Origin: Caldilineaceae bacterium
GTDB taxonomy: Bacteria > Chloroflexota > Anaerolineae > Caldilineales > Caldilineaceae
Direction of reading: 5' to 3'
Assembly: GCA_019637695.1 (NCBI GenBank)
Contig: JAHBVG010000005.1
Location: 1 to 64,000, forward strand
DNA: 64,000 bases
In this document: piece by piece, positions 1 to 9,851 of the stretch
Layout: every line of letters starts with the position of its first letter
Numbering within the stretch: the first letter of the stretch is position 1
Position numbers and translations under genes: made by a program
The notes under the pieces: model-generated
What the model saw: only the letters and a program-made list of their open reading frames with translations
Databases searched by the model: none
Told to the model about the DNA's origin: nothing

Positions 1-40
1 TGACGACGAATGAGGATGACATCATACCCCATTCTACCGC
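1..40. repeat. 40-bp direct repeat, left copy
   Basis: About 38 of the first 40 bases match 19993-20032 in the same orientation, starting with tgacgacgaatgaggatgac. The match stops near base 40 and may extend left of the window. At the right copy the repeat covers the 3' end of the XRE-STAND regulator gene and the upstream side of a truncated sensor gene. Two such copies could mark a segmental duplication or the ends of an inserted or rearranged block of about 20 kb. The sequence does not show which. Confidence 0.7.
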
Positions 41-86
41 TATCCTTCCTATTTTTAGAACTGCCCTGCGCATCTGATGATCGGCT

Positions 87-338
87 TTGCGGGGATGTAT
101 GTTGTTGAATCGAACCTGCCGGGCGACGTTGGCTTCCAACATTATTCTGGGTAATGTGGACTACAAGCCAAACATGATCCTCTCAACGTTGCCCTGTTTT
201 AGAGAACAGATGGGGTTGTTCACGCCCAGAATCTATGCCGAAACGTTTGGGGGCACTTTGGAGATCTATTCTGTGCCGGGGATGGGGACGACTGTGCGTG
301 CCAGGATTCCCCATGAGAAGAGGGGCGGTGAAAGGTGA
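87..338 (+). pseudogene. decayed C-terminal end of a histidine kinase ATPase domain
   Basis: The last third of this 83-codon frame reads FGGTLEIYSVPGMGTTVRAR, which matches the G2-box and final strands of HATPase_c domains of NarL-type sensor kinases (usual pattern: GG-x-L-x-I-x-S-x-P-G-x-G-T-T-V). No H-box, N-box or G1-box precedes it. The same frame has two stop codons just upstream, near 66-71, and the segment that should read as the 'GLxGMRER' helix is garbled. I read it as a remnant, not a working gene. A truncated sensor N-terminus lies at 19584-19931 next to the second copy of the 40-bp repeat, so the two remnants may derive from one rearranged or duplicated locus. Confidence 0.6.
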
Positions 339-367
339 GTATGACGGCATTGGGATTCATTAAGGAG

Positions 368-3300
368 TCAATGCTCACGGATATCTATGATGACTCTAAC
401 GGTTCGGATACCCGAGGGCGGAACCCTTGTCGTCACAGAGCGAGAGTTGCAGGATATGCGGCTTTGATCCTCTTCCACCAAATTTGATTCGTACGCTTCT
501 GAGATAGATAGAAATGGGAATTCAACGTTCACTTCGGTGTCTCGACCCTCCGTCTCAATAAACCGTAAGATATAGCCACGACCGTCTTCGGCGCGTTTGA
601 AAGTGAGAAGCATAACGTTAGCAGCGTCTATCTGGCAAAATGAGGTAGCAGGCGGGAGGGAACCGGCTTTTGCACCTGACATCCAAACAGGAAGAGGCGG
701 ATTGGACACCCCCCAACCAAAATTACGCGCCCGGCCTGCTCGCCAATCGCCCTCATGCGAGGTGAAGGAGTAGCGCAGGAGTATCTCGCCTGTGTGTACG
801 TTGATGAAGTTGGTGCGAAAGTTGTTGTGCATAAAGAGCGAGTAGAGATGGCTCTGCTGGAGTTCACCCGGTTGCAGAAAAGGGTGTCCATACCCCGGTG
901 GCGTGACGCCGTGGTGTGCACTGGAAACATAGCCGGGCCACAGACCGCCAAATTCAACCATAGGTGCATCACGCGAGGTCCAGGTGATGCCCCATCCATC
1001 ATTGTGGATCTCTGCCCAGTGCTGGACAGCATAGTAATCGCTATTGGTACCAGGCAATTGGTCCTGCAATGGCTCAATAATAGCGTCCACTGCCTCAAAC
1101 CGAAATTGTGGTGATGGCACCCGGAATGGAAAGGCATAGAACATCTCTAACATGGGGATTGAATCGCGTAGGATGCGGGCATTGACATCAATGCGCTTCT
1201 CTGTGTGATAGAGGATCATCTCCTGCGTCCACTGGGGGCAGCCCAGACCTTCACCCTTGCTGCGTAGCGTAGTATAGAGAGGACCGTGCTCACTGATATA
1301 CATATGAGTTGTCCGTCCTGGCTCGATCTCTCCTGTCTCGCATTGACGGCTCAACAACTGGGCAAACCCATGAGGTGCATTGGCATCGACGAGTTCCTCA
1401 CCTAATTCTTTGTCATAAATTGAGAGGATCTGCCCCGTTTGGGCGTCAAACTCTACTCGAAACAATGCGTTGTCAATATACTCTTGCCCAACCGTGACGC
1501 TGCTCTCAAATTGGGGCCACTCTCTACAAGGAACGATGCGATAGCTCTTATAGCCCATCGCCGGTAAATGCTCAACCTGAAAGGCAACTTCGTACAAGTA
1601 ACGGGGATCGATCTTCCCCAATGCGAACCGCTCTGCCGCCCATGGCGAGGCAGCCTGTGCGTCGACAAGGTTGACTAACTGATAGGGAATGGATTCACCC
1701 TTCTCTATGTCGATAAGTTGAAACGGGTTCTCAAACAAAGCGAGTGGTGGATCGAAAATAGCGCGCCCCACTGCACTGCCGAATGCCAGCGTTGGCCCAT
1801 CCTCCGCCTGTTGGGGAGGACGCCAGTAGAGTGACTTTCCATGCGGCTGCCACATGCGCAGTGGGACCCGTACAATTTCATTTCTTTCCCACGAAAGCGA
1901 GTTGAACAGGATCAGGTGAGTCCCTTCATCCGGGTAATGGATCACATCGGCGATCCTGTTGCTTGCTTTGACCATTAAATTGTGAGCCAGAGCAGCGCCC
2001 CGATAGGCAAAGGTCCCCTTCTCCGCCCAGTTGGCATCTTGCGCAGGTCCGCCCGGCTGTGACATCCCCCAACAGTGGCAATCAAAACAGAAGATCTCGT
2101 GGTACGCTTCATTGATCTCGCTCTGCGGGTAGTCGTAGTCAGCGATAAGGGCAGCCATCGACATCAACTTCTCCGCCGTGAGCAACCAGTCATGGCTGTT
2201 GCGGTTGATGGCTGTCTCTTGTGGGGTCGAGATGGCGGCAACTCCATAGTCTGTGCCTGGGATATCGCCGCGCAGTGTATTCAGTGTGTGGCCCCACTGG
2301 GCACTGAATGTGTCCAGGAAGATGCGGTTGGTCGAAGAGATTAGCTTCGGGTAGGCCCAACGCTCATTCCATGCTTTGGCAATGTCAGCATAGCGTAATA
2401 GCGGCGGTGTGTTATCTGGTGTGGCCCCCCGTACGGTGTAGCTCACCACGTCCGGCTCATACCCCGTACTATCCAGGGTACGCAGCATGTCAGGCAACTC
2501 TCGCAGCGCGTGGGCGTAGCTGGTGGGGTGCCAGTCTCTGCCATGCATGTCGTGCCAGAACAGGACCCGGCTGCCATCTGTACCTTCCCACCAAAAGGCA
2601 CCAGGACGCACCATTGGCAGTACCGCCTCCTCATCCCACATAGGATGCACCCGCTCTTCACCTGTTCCAAAGTACCAGGCTGGGATGCCCGGGGAGAAAT
2701 AGCGAATGCCTGCGCCTGTCAATACGCCGGCCAATCCCCAGGCAATGCCGGGGATGTCATTGTGTTCGGCGGAGACGATCTCTATCCCATAGTCGCGCTT
2801 GAGCCGGAAGGCCGGATAGAGCAGACGGATTAATTCTTCATGACCGCAGAGTTCCAGGGTCTGGTTGCCGAAAAGGGCCGTGATCTCGATCTGTCCCTGG
2901 CGGGCGAAGTGCATAAAGCGCTCCACAATTTCCGGTGGGCGCGTCTCGACGAAATGAAGCACAGACCATGCCTGTTCTATCAGATAGCGAAATTTTACGT
3001 CGTCTGGCCACGCTTGTGTCTCTTCACAATAAGCCACTACCTGTTCCAGATAGACAGCATGTTGGCGCACCACCTTGGAGAGCAGATCCGTATAGCCCAT
3101 GTCGTGGTGTGAGTAATGGACCAGATGGACCTCCCAATGTTTTTGTGGTTGCCAATTCAACGTCTGCTCTGCCAGCAATCTTCGCCCCGCATAGACGCCA
3201 AACCAGATCTCCAGCGGCTGGTATAGGTCGGGCAGATAGATCTCACGTTCCACAGTACCCTGCGGGACAGCACCCAAAGGCATCATTTCGTCAATTCCTT

Positions 3301-3427
3301 GCCCGGTCACACGTAGAACCAGATCTTCATGCGCACTCTCGCTGGCAAATGTCAACCGTACCAGTTGGCGCAAAGCGTTATCGCCATATACAAAGAAGAC
3401 GGTCGGATCAATGGAGATAATCTGCAC
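368..3427 (-). CDS. GH38-type alpha-mannosidase-like glycosidase (1019 aa)
   Basis: Predicted exo-glycosidase related to glycoside hydrolase family 38. Residues 1-95 form a beta-rich leader. The catalytic part starts near residue 101 with HYSHHDMGYTDL, which resembles the metal-site strand of GH38. Residues 221-230 (EHNDIPGIAW) fit the nucleophile segment, with Asp224 the likely nucleophile. The second half is the usual all-beta C-terminal region. The length suits the family. The start is GTG at 3427, supported by an AGGAGGGG ribosome-binding site 5-6 bases upstream. There is no signal peptide, so it probably acts in the cytoplasm on imported oligosaccharide. It is the last gene of the operon starting at 15792, 18 bp after the ceramidase-like gene. 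It is clearly a different subtype from the other three GH38-like genes here. Mannose specificity is only a family inference. Confidence 0.75.
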   Translation of the reverse strand: MQIISIDPTVFFVYGDNALRQLVRLTFASESAHEDLVLRVTGQGIDEMMPLGAVPQGTVEREIYLPDLYQPLEIWFGVYAGRRLLAEQTLNWQPQKHWEVHLVHYSHHDMGYTDLLSKVVRQHAVYLEQVVAYCEETQAWPDDVKFRYLIEQAWSVLHFVETRPPEIVERFMHFARQGQIEITALFGNQTLELCGHEELIRLLYPAFRLKRDYGIEIVSAEHNDIPGIAWGLAGVLTGAGIRYFSPGIPAWYFGTGEERVHPMWDEEAVLPMVRPGAFWWEGTDGSRVLFWHDMHGRDWHPTSYAHALRELPDMLRTLDSTGYEPDVVSYTVRGATPDNTPPLLRYADIAKAWNERWAYPKLISSTNRIFLDTFSAQWGHTLNTLRGDIPGTDYGVAAISTPQETAINRNSHDWLLTAEKLMSMAALIADYDYPQSEINEAYHEIFCFDCHCWGMSQPGGPAQDANWAEKGTFAYRGAALAHNLMVKASNRIADVIHYPDEGTHLILFNSLSWERNEIVRVPLRMWQPHGKSLYWRPPQQAEDGPTLAFGSAVGRAIFDPPLALFENPFQLIDIEKGESIPYQLVNLVDAQAASPWAAERFALGKIDPRYLYEVAFQVEHLPAMGYKSYRIVPCREWPQFESSVTVGQEYIDNALFRVEFDAQTGQILSIYDKELGEELVDANAPHGFAQLLSRQCETGEIEPGRTTHMYISEHGPLYTTLRSKGEGLGCPQWTQEMILYHTEKRIDVNARILRDSIPMLEMFYAFPFRVPSPQFRFEAVDAIIEPLQDQLPGTNSDYYAVQHWAEIHNDGWGITWTSRDAPMVEFGGLWPGYVSSAHHGVTPPGYGHPFLQPGELQQSHLYSLFMHNNFRTNFINVHTGEILLRYSFTSHEGDWRAGRARNFGWGVSNPPLPVWMSGAKAGSLPPATSFCQIDAANVMLLTFKRAEDGRGYILRFIETEGRDTEVNVEFPFLSISEAYESNLVEEDQSRISCNSRSVTTRVPPSGIRTVRVIIDIREH

Positions 3428-3445
3428 GATACCCCTCCTGTGAGA

Positions 3446-4738
3446 TTACACCGTCAGGCGCTGTAACAATTGGATAGCTTCCTGCCGCACCAGCGGCTCC
3501 GCCCCTTTGTCAAAGGCATAGAGCCCCAATACCTTTGGCGCTAATCCTTGAGGGTTGGTGTAATCGCGTACGGTATAGGCCTGCGCAGGAGGCAGATATC
3601 CCAGTGTGCCATTTGCATTTGAGATCAGACAGGTACTCTGGAAAGGAGATCCTGCCTTGATGGCGAGCGCAGTTTCGCTAAAAACTTCCAGCGGCATAAC
3701 TACAAATGCGGCTTCACCCAGTCGGATAGCCTGAATTTCACATGGACGCGTCGCAGGTTGCTCCCCTGCCTTCTGTGCCTGCATTGCCTCCTTTGCCCAG
3801 TCCCGCCGGATCGCAGCCTCGCTCACCTCCCAGCGCGGTCGCCCTTGCTGGCGCCGGTTTTCGATTTCAAGATCAAACTGTTGGATCATCTTGCCCAACT
3901 CGCCGGATGGTGGCAGCGATGCCAGGGGCAGATTCACGATTGTCCGTTCGACCTGTAGCCGTGTATCCACAGCAGGTGGAATATCCAGTGCAACTTTGGC
4001 TACCTCACAGCCCAGGATCGCGCCGATCTGCCGTGCCCGCCGGGGAGTGGTTCTGCCATGTTCATATCCTTTCGGGTTAACGTCACCAGCTGCGCCCAGC
4101 GTGAAGAGCGTACAGACTTCTTCTCCCAGCACACTGCGAACCACCTGCCGAGCATAGCCGGGGAAATCAGGCGAGATGAGGTTTCGGTAACTGTGCAGAG
4201 CAACAGGATGGCAGCCAAAGTTGAAGAGGATAGCCAACGGATCCCCCTCCGCGCTCTCCACGCGCAAAACTGGCACAGCCGGGTCAATGACCTCTTCTCC
4301 TCTCCGTCGATTTTCGCTGATCTGGTCAACATGCCCGATAGCAGTCTTAACCTGTGCTTCGACCATTGTACTCTGCGCCATACCGATCAAACCCACCAAC
4401 TTGCTCTCAATTTCCTGCCGGTAAATCTTATCAACGGTTCCCCAATGGCGCACGTACATGGTCGCCGGGCCGGAATGAGTGTGAGAACCGGATAGGATCA
4501 CGCGCTCACCGGAGACGCCCCACTGCTCCTCGACCCGCTGACGTACTGCGCCCACCAGATCGTCGCCCAGACCGAGCAGGTCTGCACAGACGAAGATCAC
4601 AGACTCCTCACCACTTTGGAGGATCAGCGCCTGCGCCATTAGATCGTCGAGAATGCCAACGCTTGGCCCGAAATCGTATCCCGCCAATTCCACACCCACA
4701 TGAGGTGTAATATTGATCTCTGCAACTCCTGCTCTCAC
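3446..4738 (-). CDS. neutral/alkaline ceramidase-like hydrolase (N-terminal domain family)
   Basis: The N-terminus RAGVAEINITPHVGVELAGY, then VIFVCADLLGLG and the GSHTHSGP motif near residue 110, are hallmarks of the neutral/alkaline non-lysosomal ceramidase N-terminal domain. The His pair in SHTHSGP and the later NFGCHPV are expected metal ligands. Bacterial members of this length (about 430 aa) lack a signal peptide and the C-terminal Ig domain of true ceramidases, and their substrates are mostly unknown. I prefer the GTG at 4738, which has AGAAGG 6 bases upstream and gives the family-typical MRAG start. A TTG at 4822 would add 28 residues that do not look conserved. It sits between GH38-type genes in the operon, so an amidase or esterase role on a glycolipid or modified sugar is plausible but unproven. 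Confidence 0.75.
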   Translation of the reverse strand: MRAGVAEINITPHVGVELAGYDFGPSVGILDDLMAQALILQSGEESVIFVCADLLGLGDDLVGAVRQRVEEQWGVSGERVILSGSHTHSGPATMYVRHWGTVDKIYRQEIESKLVGLIGMAQSTMVEAQVKTAIGHVDQISENRRRGEEVIDPAVPVLRVESAEGDPLAILFNFGCHPVALHSYRNLISPDFPGYARQVVRSVLGEEVCTLFTLGAAGDVNPKGYEHGRTTPRRARQIGAILGCEVAKVALDIPPAVDTRLQVERTIVNLPLASLPPSGELGKMIQQFDLEIENRRQQGRPRWEVSEAAIRRDWAKEAMQAQKAGEQPATRPCEIQAIRLGEAAFVVMPLEVFSETALAIKAGSPFQSTCLISNANGTLGYLPPAQAYTVRDYTNPQGLAPKVLGLYAFDKGAEPLVRQEAIQLLQRLTV

Positions 4739-4835
4739 GGCTGCCTTCTCTTTCCAGACAGAATGGTTTCCGATGTCAGTTTTCTGTGTGGGTACTGTGT
4801 GGTCCTGACGAAAGTGACCCAACGGCGAGAGAACT

Positions 4836-7217
4836 CTACCGCTCGTCTGGGGTGTCTATTTCTATCGTCAAAATCTGCCAGGGACCGAGCAGTTTACGCC
4901 CGCCTACGCTTCCTAAACGCTGTTGGCGCATGTTTACCTCGGTCATATGGGCAGCTTTGTCCATCCAATCGAAGGCTACCTCAGCTCGCCCACCCGCGCT
5001 CTCATAGAAGCGGGCATAGGTATTGTCATTCTTCACATAGAGGGCCGAGAGGATCGCTCCTTTGCCCTGCTCGGCGTAGGGCGACCATCTTTCACCTAGC
5101 GAATCTCCCTGGCTCGACACCGAGGTCACATTTGCAGGGAAGTTGTATTCCAGCGCATGACGGTGCAGATCTGCCTGTTGCCAGTCGCCACGGAAGGGCC
5201 AGAGTCCCAGTTCATACGTGTATCGTCCCTGGAGCAAGCGCGTATTCCAGACATAGGGCATCGAGAAGGCCAGCACAGACGAAAAGGCCCCGTCCGGCTC
5301 GCGCACACTGCCCATACAGCCTCGGTTGAATATGGCAAGTCCTACATTGCCATCAGAGACCGCAGTCCAATAGACACCCTGTACATAGCGGTCCGTTGTT
5401 TCGGCCACGCCAAAGGGATAGTCGCGAATTCCAGTGGCATAGGGCGAGAGGTAGGGGAAGAAGCGGATGCGAATCTTCTGTTCGTGGTCGTTAAAGGCCG
5501 GGATCTTCCAGGCATCCAGGGTTCGCTCATTCCAATCGGGCGGAATGACGGGTATATCTCCACTATGTTTGGGTTGCCCAATCAATTGGCCGTCGATGAT
5601 GAGTTCCCCATGCCAGTCGATGCGTCGGGTGTGCTTATAAAAGGTCCACTCGCATCGATATGGAATACCACCAATCTTCCCTTCTTCCACCATTCTCGCC
5701 TGATAGGAATCGACAGTAACTTCGACTACCGTTCCCATTGACTCACAGAGTCGTCCATCGACGACGCCTGCCAGTGCGCCGCTGGTTTTGGGTGGCACCA
5801 ACAGATTGTTGCCAGTGGCGCGATCTCGCACAAGCCGGAAGCCACCTGTCTCGGCCAGGAAAACCTCGTAGAAGGGGGTACGCAGCACTCCATGATCTGC
5901 CTGCCATTCAAAAACGGGTGTAGTTTGTTCGTCTTTAACAGACGCGATCGCAGTAAACGCCAGCGCAGGCATGGAAACTACACTATAACTGGACTCTGTG
6001 GCAACCAACTCGGTGCGTGCCCAAGGTAGCGGGTTGAAGACCACATGGCGCTCACCATCGCCGATACGGGCACCTACGGTCTGCATTACACTATCGATCA
6101 CCGCTTCACTCTCGTCGAGTGCATTGCCCAGATAGGTCTGTGCATCCTCTAGTAGACCGCAGATGTGGATGTCGTGGTGTTGGCCCACCAGTAGATTCTT
6201 CCAGGCTCGTTCGATCTCCGCCTCAAAGCTCTCACCGCCTAGCGCATGGTTGATTGCGACCAGACGCTCTGCGATCTGAACCTTAACCTCGGCTGCGCGG
6301 GCCCGTTGCCAGATCCAATTGCCGCAGTAGCCCCAGGGCATCCTTACTTTGAAGTCGTTTGGTTGGGAGCGAAATTCAGCGCGGGGATAGGGCAGTAGAT
6401 CGAAGATCTCCTCTAACAGGATCCAGCGATAGTCAGGGTCGCCGGCGTGGACTGTGATCATCTCCTCCAGATTGCGGGCATCATCGGCGCGTGTAGCGAT
6501 CAACGGCTGAATGCGTTCACCGAAGGCGCGGCGGAAATCAGCCAGGCTAATCGGATAAGCAGGGGAAGGCGCATCGGTCAGGATGCGGTTGTCCAAGGTA
6601 GAGGTGTTGCCAGGGATCTTATGCGTAAATTTGGGCGGAGTCGATGCCTGGCCTCGATAGGTGGGCAACGTCGGGATACGGCTGCCATCCACACCGATCC
6701 ACCATCCTACTGGCTCATCGTATTCAGGATTGTGGCCGTACATCATAAAATGGGTGCGCATGATTGCCCCCTGGAAGCCGCAGCCCACCAGCAACTGAGG
6801 CAACTGGCTGTGGAAGGCATGTTCGCTGATGATGTAGACTGATTGTAGATAGCCCAACACCTTCTCGCTCGTGTCCAGCGCCATGGTGAGCTGGCGGATG
6901 TTCGATTCGCCGTCAATGAACATGGAGAGAGGCTGTCCATAAGTACAACTGCCCACCCCCAACCGTCCACGGAAACGGGCGAGGCCATCCTTAAGCTTAT
7001 GCAACAACTGTGGCGAATATTCGGCCAGGTAATCATAGGTCCAGGCTTCATGGTCCCAGCCCATGCAGAATTCTGGATACCGCTCCAACCAGTCGAGTTC
7101 CTTGTCCACAACCTGCTCAAAGAATGCCTCGCCCCATAAGACCACACCAAAGTGGTCATAAGTTACTGCATAGACAGGTGGCAGATGGGTCTCTATTGCT
7201 TCATGTTCCAGGTTCAT
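4836..7217 (-). CDS. divergent GH38-like glycosidase (793 aa), paralog 1
   Basis: Belongs with the next two upstream genes to one divergent GH38-like group. Shared signposts are YGQPLSMFIDGESNIRQL (near residue 93), SEHAFHSQLPQLL (near 131) and GQHHDIHICG in the helical domain. The third corresponds to the HHD-aitGT segment of GH38. Where classic GH38 enzymes have a nucleophile Asp in a PD-x-FG motif, this protein has Glu132 in SEHAFH. The second half is the beta-sandwich C-terminal region. It is the shortest of the three paralogs. No signal peptide is visible. The gene begins 6 bp after the stop of the next upstream gene, so translation is probably coupled. The exact sugar cannot be told from sequence. 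Confidence 0.7.
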   Translation of the reverse strand: MNLEHEAIETHLPPVYAVTYDHFGVVLWGEAFFEQVVDKELDWLERYPEFCMGWDHEAWTYDYLAEYSPQLLHKLKDGLARFRGRLGVGSCTYGQPLSMFIDGESNIRQLTMALDTSEKVLGYLQSVYIISEHAFHSQLPQLLVGCGFQGAIMRTHFMMYGHNPEYDEPVGWWIGVDGSRIPTLPTYRGQASTPPKFTHKIPGNTSTLDNRILTDAPSPAYPISLADFRRAFGERIQPLIATRADDARNLEEMITVHAGDPDYRWILLEEIFDLLPYPRAEFRSQPNDFKVRMPWGYCGNWIWQRARAAEVKVQIAERLVAINHALGGESFEAEIERAWKNLLVGQHHDIHICGLLEDAQTYLGNALDESEAVIDSVMQTVGARIGDGERHVVFNPLPWARTELVATESSYSVVSMPALAFTAIASVKDEQTTPVFEWQADHGVLRTPFYEVFLAETGGFRLVRDRATGNNLLVPPKTSGALAGVVDGRLCESMGTVVEVTVDSYQARMVEEGKIGGIPYRCEWTFYKHTRRIDWHGELIIDGQLIGQPKHSGDIPVIPPDWNERTLDAWKIPAFNDHEQKIRIRFFPYLSPYATGIRDYPFGVAETTDRYVQGVYWTAVSDGNVGLAIFNRGCMGSVREPDGAFSSVLAFSMPYVWNTRLLQGRYTYELGLWPFRGDWQQADLHRHALEYNFPANVTSVSSQGDSLGERWSPYAEQGKGAILSALYVKNDNTYARFYESAGGRAEVAFDWMDKAAHMTEVNMRQQRLGSVGGRKLLGPWQILTIEIDTPDER

Positions 7218-7223
7218 GTGACG

Positions 7224-9842
7224 CTATCTCGTTATCCGTAGAGTTTTTAGGCCAAAGGGGGCAAAATCGAGGGCGACTGCACACCTGTCTCCATCCTTTT
7301 TAACAGGTACTTCTTCGATGAGTCGTCCATCCAGTTCCACAGACGCTACCTTCTGCGCAGTCAATACAAATGAGACAATACTGGTGGTAGCACTCGCAGA
7401 GCCATTGAACAACCGCACGAGCAGATCTTCACCTTCCATCATGGCTGTGGATATCTCGATCTCTTTGGGAGAAACAGAGAGGAGTGAGTATTCATCGGTT
7501 CCCGATGGAGGTTGACCATCTACAATCTGGGCCAGCAGTGGCTCATTCCAGCGGCTATTTTCCATCCATAGATTGGCTCCTTCCCAACTTCCCACGTGAG
7601 GAATCAATGCATAATTTACCTCCTGAACGCCACGGATCGGATAATATTTGTTCCACAGGCCCTGCCCACTCCAGCCGAGGATCAGGGCCAGTGGATAATC
7701 ACGGCCATGGGCATAGCTGGTAGTGTGATCCGAGAAGAGCGCAAGGCCATGAGAGCTACTGCCGTCGACGAGATCGACCCAATTGAGGATGACATTATGT
7801 TTGAGCTGGTCCCAACTGTTGAAGAATGTGTTTTCATTCTGGCTGCGGCAGACATCAAAGGCCGCATTTTTGTAGAGGATCTGCTCCTGAAGAGGCGTGG
7901 GGAAAAAGACTTGTAGCTTCCAGCGGTCGTCGTAACAGGGCCTGCGCCGAATGCGCCCGGTATCTCGCCCATCCCAGGCTTCGCCGATCAAGACTTCCTG
8001 ATCAAACAGGATGCGCACATGACAATCGATTCTGGGTTGGCCCTGGACAACGGTAAGCGTGGATTGGAAACCATGCTCACCAATCCGCCCTTTCATCAGC
8101 ACACGCAGGCGCAGCGGTCCTGATTCTAGAACCTCCACGTCCGCAGGTGCAGTAGCGTTACTCAACCATTGTTCCAGATTGGGGAAGTAGCCGCGGATCT
8201 CGTTGAAGTAGCGTTCGTGACCTGTATCGACGAATTCTTTATTCAGGAGTTTGGCATAGAGGCTGATGATGACGCCGCCCTGAGCAGGGTTGAGTTGAAT
8301 GTGGTAAAGATCGGTTTCAAGGTGGAGGACACCGCGTTGATCTGCGCGCACAGATGCCCCTGTCATCTTTATCTCTTGTCTGGCATAGATAGGGGAGATC
8401 TCGTATGTACTGTAGCCAAGGCTAGGCGCATAAGCGGGGAAGAGCAGCCTGCCTGCATTCCACGATCCATCAGCGTAAAGGCGTTCGACTACAAACTGGC
8501 TGGGTACTACTCGCCCAGCCAGATCCTGTACACGTAAATCTTGTGTGCCAGGGTCCAGAGAGAGCGGTATCTCCACCAGATCGATACGCTCTGCCCCCAC
8601 TGTATTAAAGATACGGGCCCAGATTTGTCTTGATGGACCTGGGTCCCATTGACTGTCTCCCACAGACAATCTCTGCGCAGAAACGGCCATGATCTCTTGC
8701 GCGTTGCATTCGGCGATCCAACTTTTAGCGCCGGCCAGCCAGGCCCAGTTCTCCCGCTCTTCTCGACTCATCGAGACGATCCAGATGTCGTGGTGCTGGG
8801 CAAACATTAAATTGTGCCAGGCTTCTGCCAATTCTCTCTTTGGCCATTCGCCCACGCCCATCATTGTAGCCATTGCGGCCATCTTCTCTGCGATCAGAAT
8901 CTGGTTCTCTGCTGCCCGTACCTGCCGGGCCAACCGCTGTAACACTGCTGCCCCCCATGGCAATCCCACGCGGATATCTTCCTGAGAGAAGTGCCAATCC
9001 ATAGAGGCTTTAGGGGCAATCGTCTCAAAGTATTCACGCCAGGTCACATGCCGGATGTGCGAAGCAGCGGTTGGGTCTGTTGCCCATACCACCTCCTGAA
9101 TTTTCTCTGCATAGGGACGGACGTATTGTCCCTTTGCATCTATCGCCGGATGTGCAGGCCAGCCTGCATCCTGATAGGCCATGCCCGTAGGGTTGGTAAT
9201 GCCGTGTACCAGACACTTCTCCACAAATTCGGCCGTGGGCGCAATCGACTCGGTACGCCAACACTCTGCCAGATCTTCACAGGCGTAGCGGGGCACGGCC
9301 GGGATCGAACTGCCATCAGGACCGATCCAGTTGAGTACATCAGCGTCCCGTCCCACCGTGTATCCGCCCCAGGCCGTAGATGGATTCTTGAGCGAGGCGC
9401 GCACGTAGCCGAGGGACTTGAGAATTTGGGGCAGCGCGCTGGTCCAGCAGGGTTCCTGTACAGCGTAGGTGTCGATGACTACGCCGGGAAAGTGTTGCCG
9501 GTTCAGCGCCAGACCATAGAGCAACTGACGGATATTGCTTTCGCCGCCGATGGCCCAACAGTAGGGTTGCGCATAGCTTCCAGAGACAACTTCCAACTGG
9601 CCCCGCACTGATTGATCCTGGAGAGCTTGTTGCAAACGCCGGTATGCATCAGGATCGCGACGGCGCAAGGGTTCCCATGAGAAAGGTTCGATCTCCAGAC
9701 TGATCTTCCACCCAGGCTTACGTTCCATTTCGCGCAGGATATCGCGCATAGAGCCCAACGGCATATGGCCAGCAATGCCGCCGTGATATCCATCTACATA
9801 ATAGGCTATAGGCCACGGAAGGGGTGTTGAGGAAGGGGGCAT
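7224..9842 (-). CDS. divergent GH38-like glycosidase (872 aa), paralog 2
   Basis: The N-terminus YYVDGYHGGIAGHMPLGS carries an HGG motif also found in the next paralog (VVHGGVAV). Further signposts are GSYAQPYCWAIGGESNIRQL (near residue 88), AVQEPCWTSALPQIL (near 127, with Glu130 at the position of the usual nucleophile Asp) and AQHHDIWIVSM in the helical domain. These place it in the GH38-like group. The length is normal for the family, and no signal peptide is present, in keeping with cytoplasmic action after ABC import. It lies 9 bp downstream of paralog 3 and 6 bp upstream of paralog 1. The three related but clearly diverged copies may cleave different linkages or sugar positions of one branched glycan. 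Confidence 0.7.
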   Translation of the reverse strand: MPPSSTPLPWPIAYYVDGYHGGIAGHMPLGSMRDILREMERKPGWKISLEIEPFSWEPLRRRDPDAYRRLQQALQDQSVRGQLEVVSGSYAQPYCWAIGGESNIRQLLYGLALNRQHFPGVVIDTYAVQEPCWTSALPQILKSLGYVRASLKNPSTAWGGYTVGRDADVLNWIGPDGSSIPAVPRYACEDLAECWRTESIAPTAEFVEKCLVHGITNPTGMAYQDAGWPAHPAIDAKGQYVRPYAEKIQEVVWATDPTAASHIRHVTWREYFETIAPKASMDWHFSQEDIRVGLPWGAAVLQRLARQVRAAENQILIAEKMAAMATMMGVGEWPKRELAEAWHNLMFAQHHDIWIVSMSREERENWAWLAGAKSWIAECNAQEIMAVSAQRLSVGDSQWDPGPSRQIWARIFNTVGAERIDLVEIPLSLDPGTQDLRVQDLAGRVVPSQFVVERLYADGSWNAGRLLFPAYAPSLGYSTYEISPIYARQEIKMTGASVRADQRGVLHLETDLYHIQLNPAQGGVIISLYAKLLNKEFVDTGHERYFNEIRGYFPNLEQWLSNATAPADVEVLESGPLRLRVLMKGRIGEHGFQSTLTVVQGQPRIDCHVRILFDQEVLIGEAWDGRDTGRIRRRPCYDDRWKLQVFFPTPLQEQILYKNAAFDVCRSQNENTFFNSWDQLKHNVILNWVDLVDGSSSHGLALFSDHTTSYAHGRDYPLALILGWSGQGLWNKYYPIRGVQEVNYALIPHVGSWEGANLWMENSRWNEPLLAQIVDGQPPSGTDEYSLLSVSPKEIEISTAMMEGEDLLVRLFNGSASATTSIVSFVLTAQKVASVELDGRLIEEVPVKKDGDRCAVALDFAPFGLKTLRITR

Positions 9843-9851
9843 AGGATTTCT

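Noticed and set aside
628..1137. Long open frame inside the GH38-type gene
   Set aside because: It lies within a well-supported gene on the same strand in another frame, with no family-like composition; treated as a shadow.
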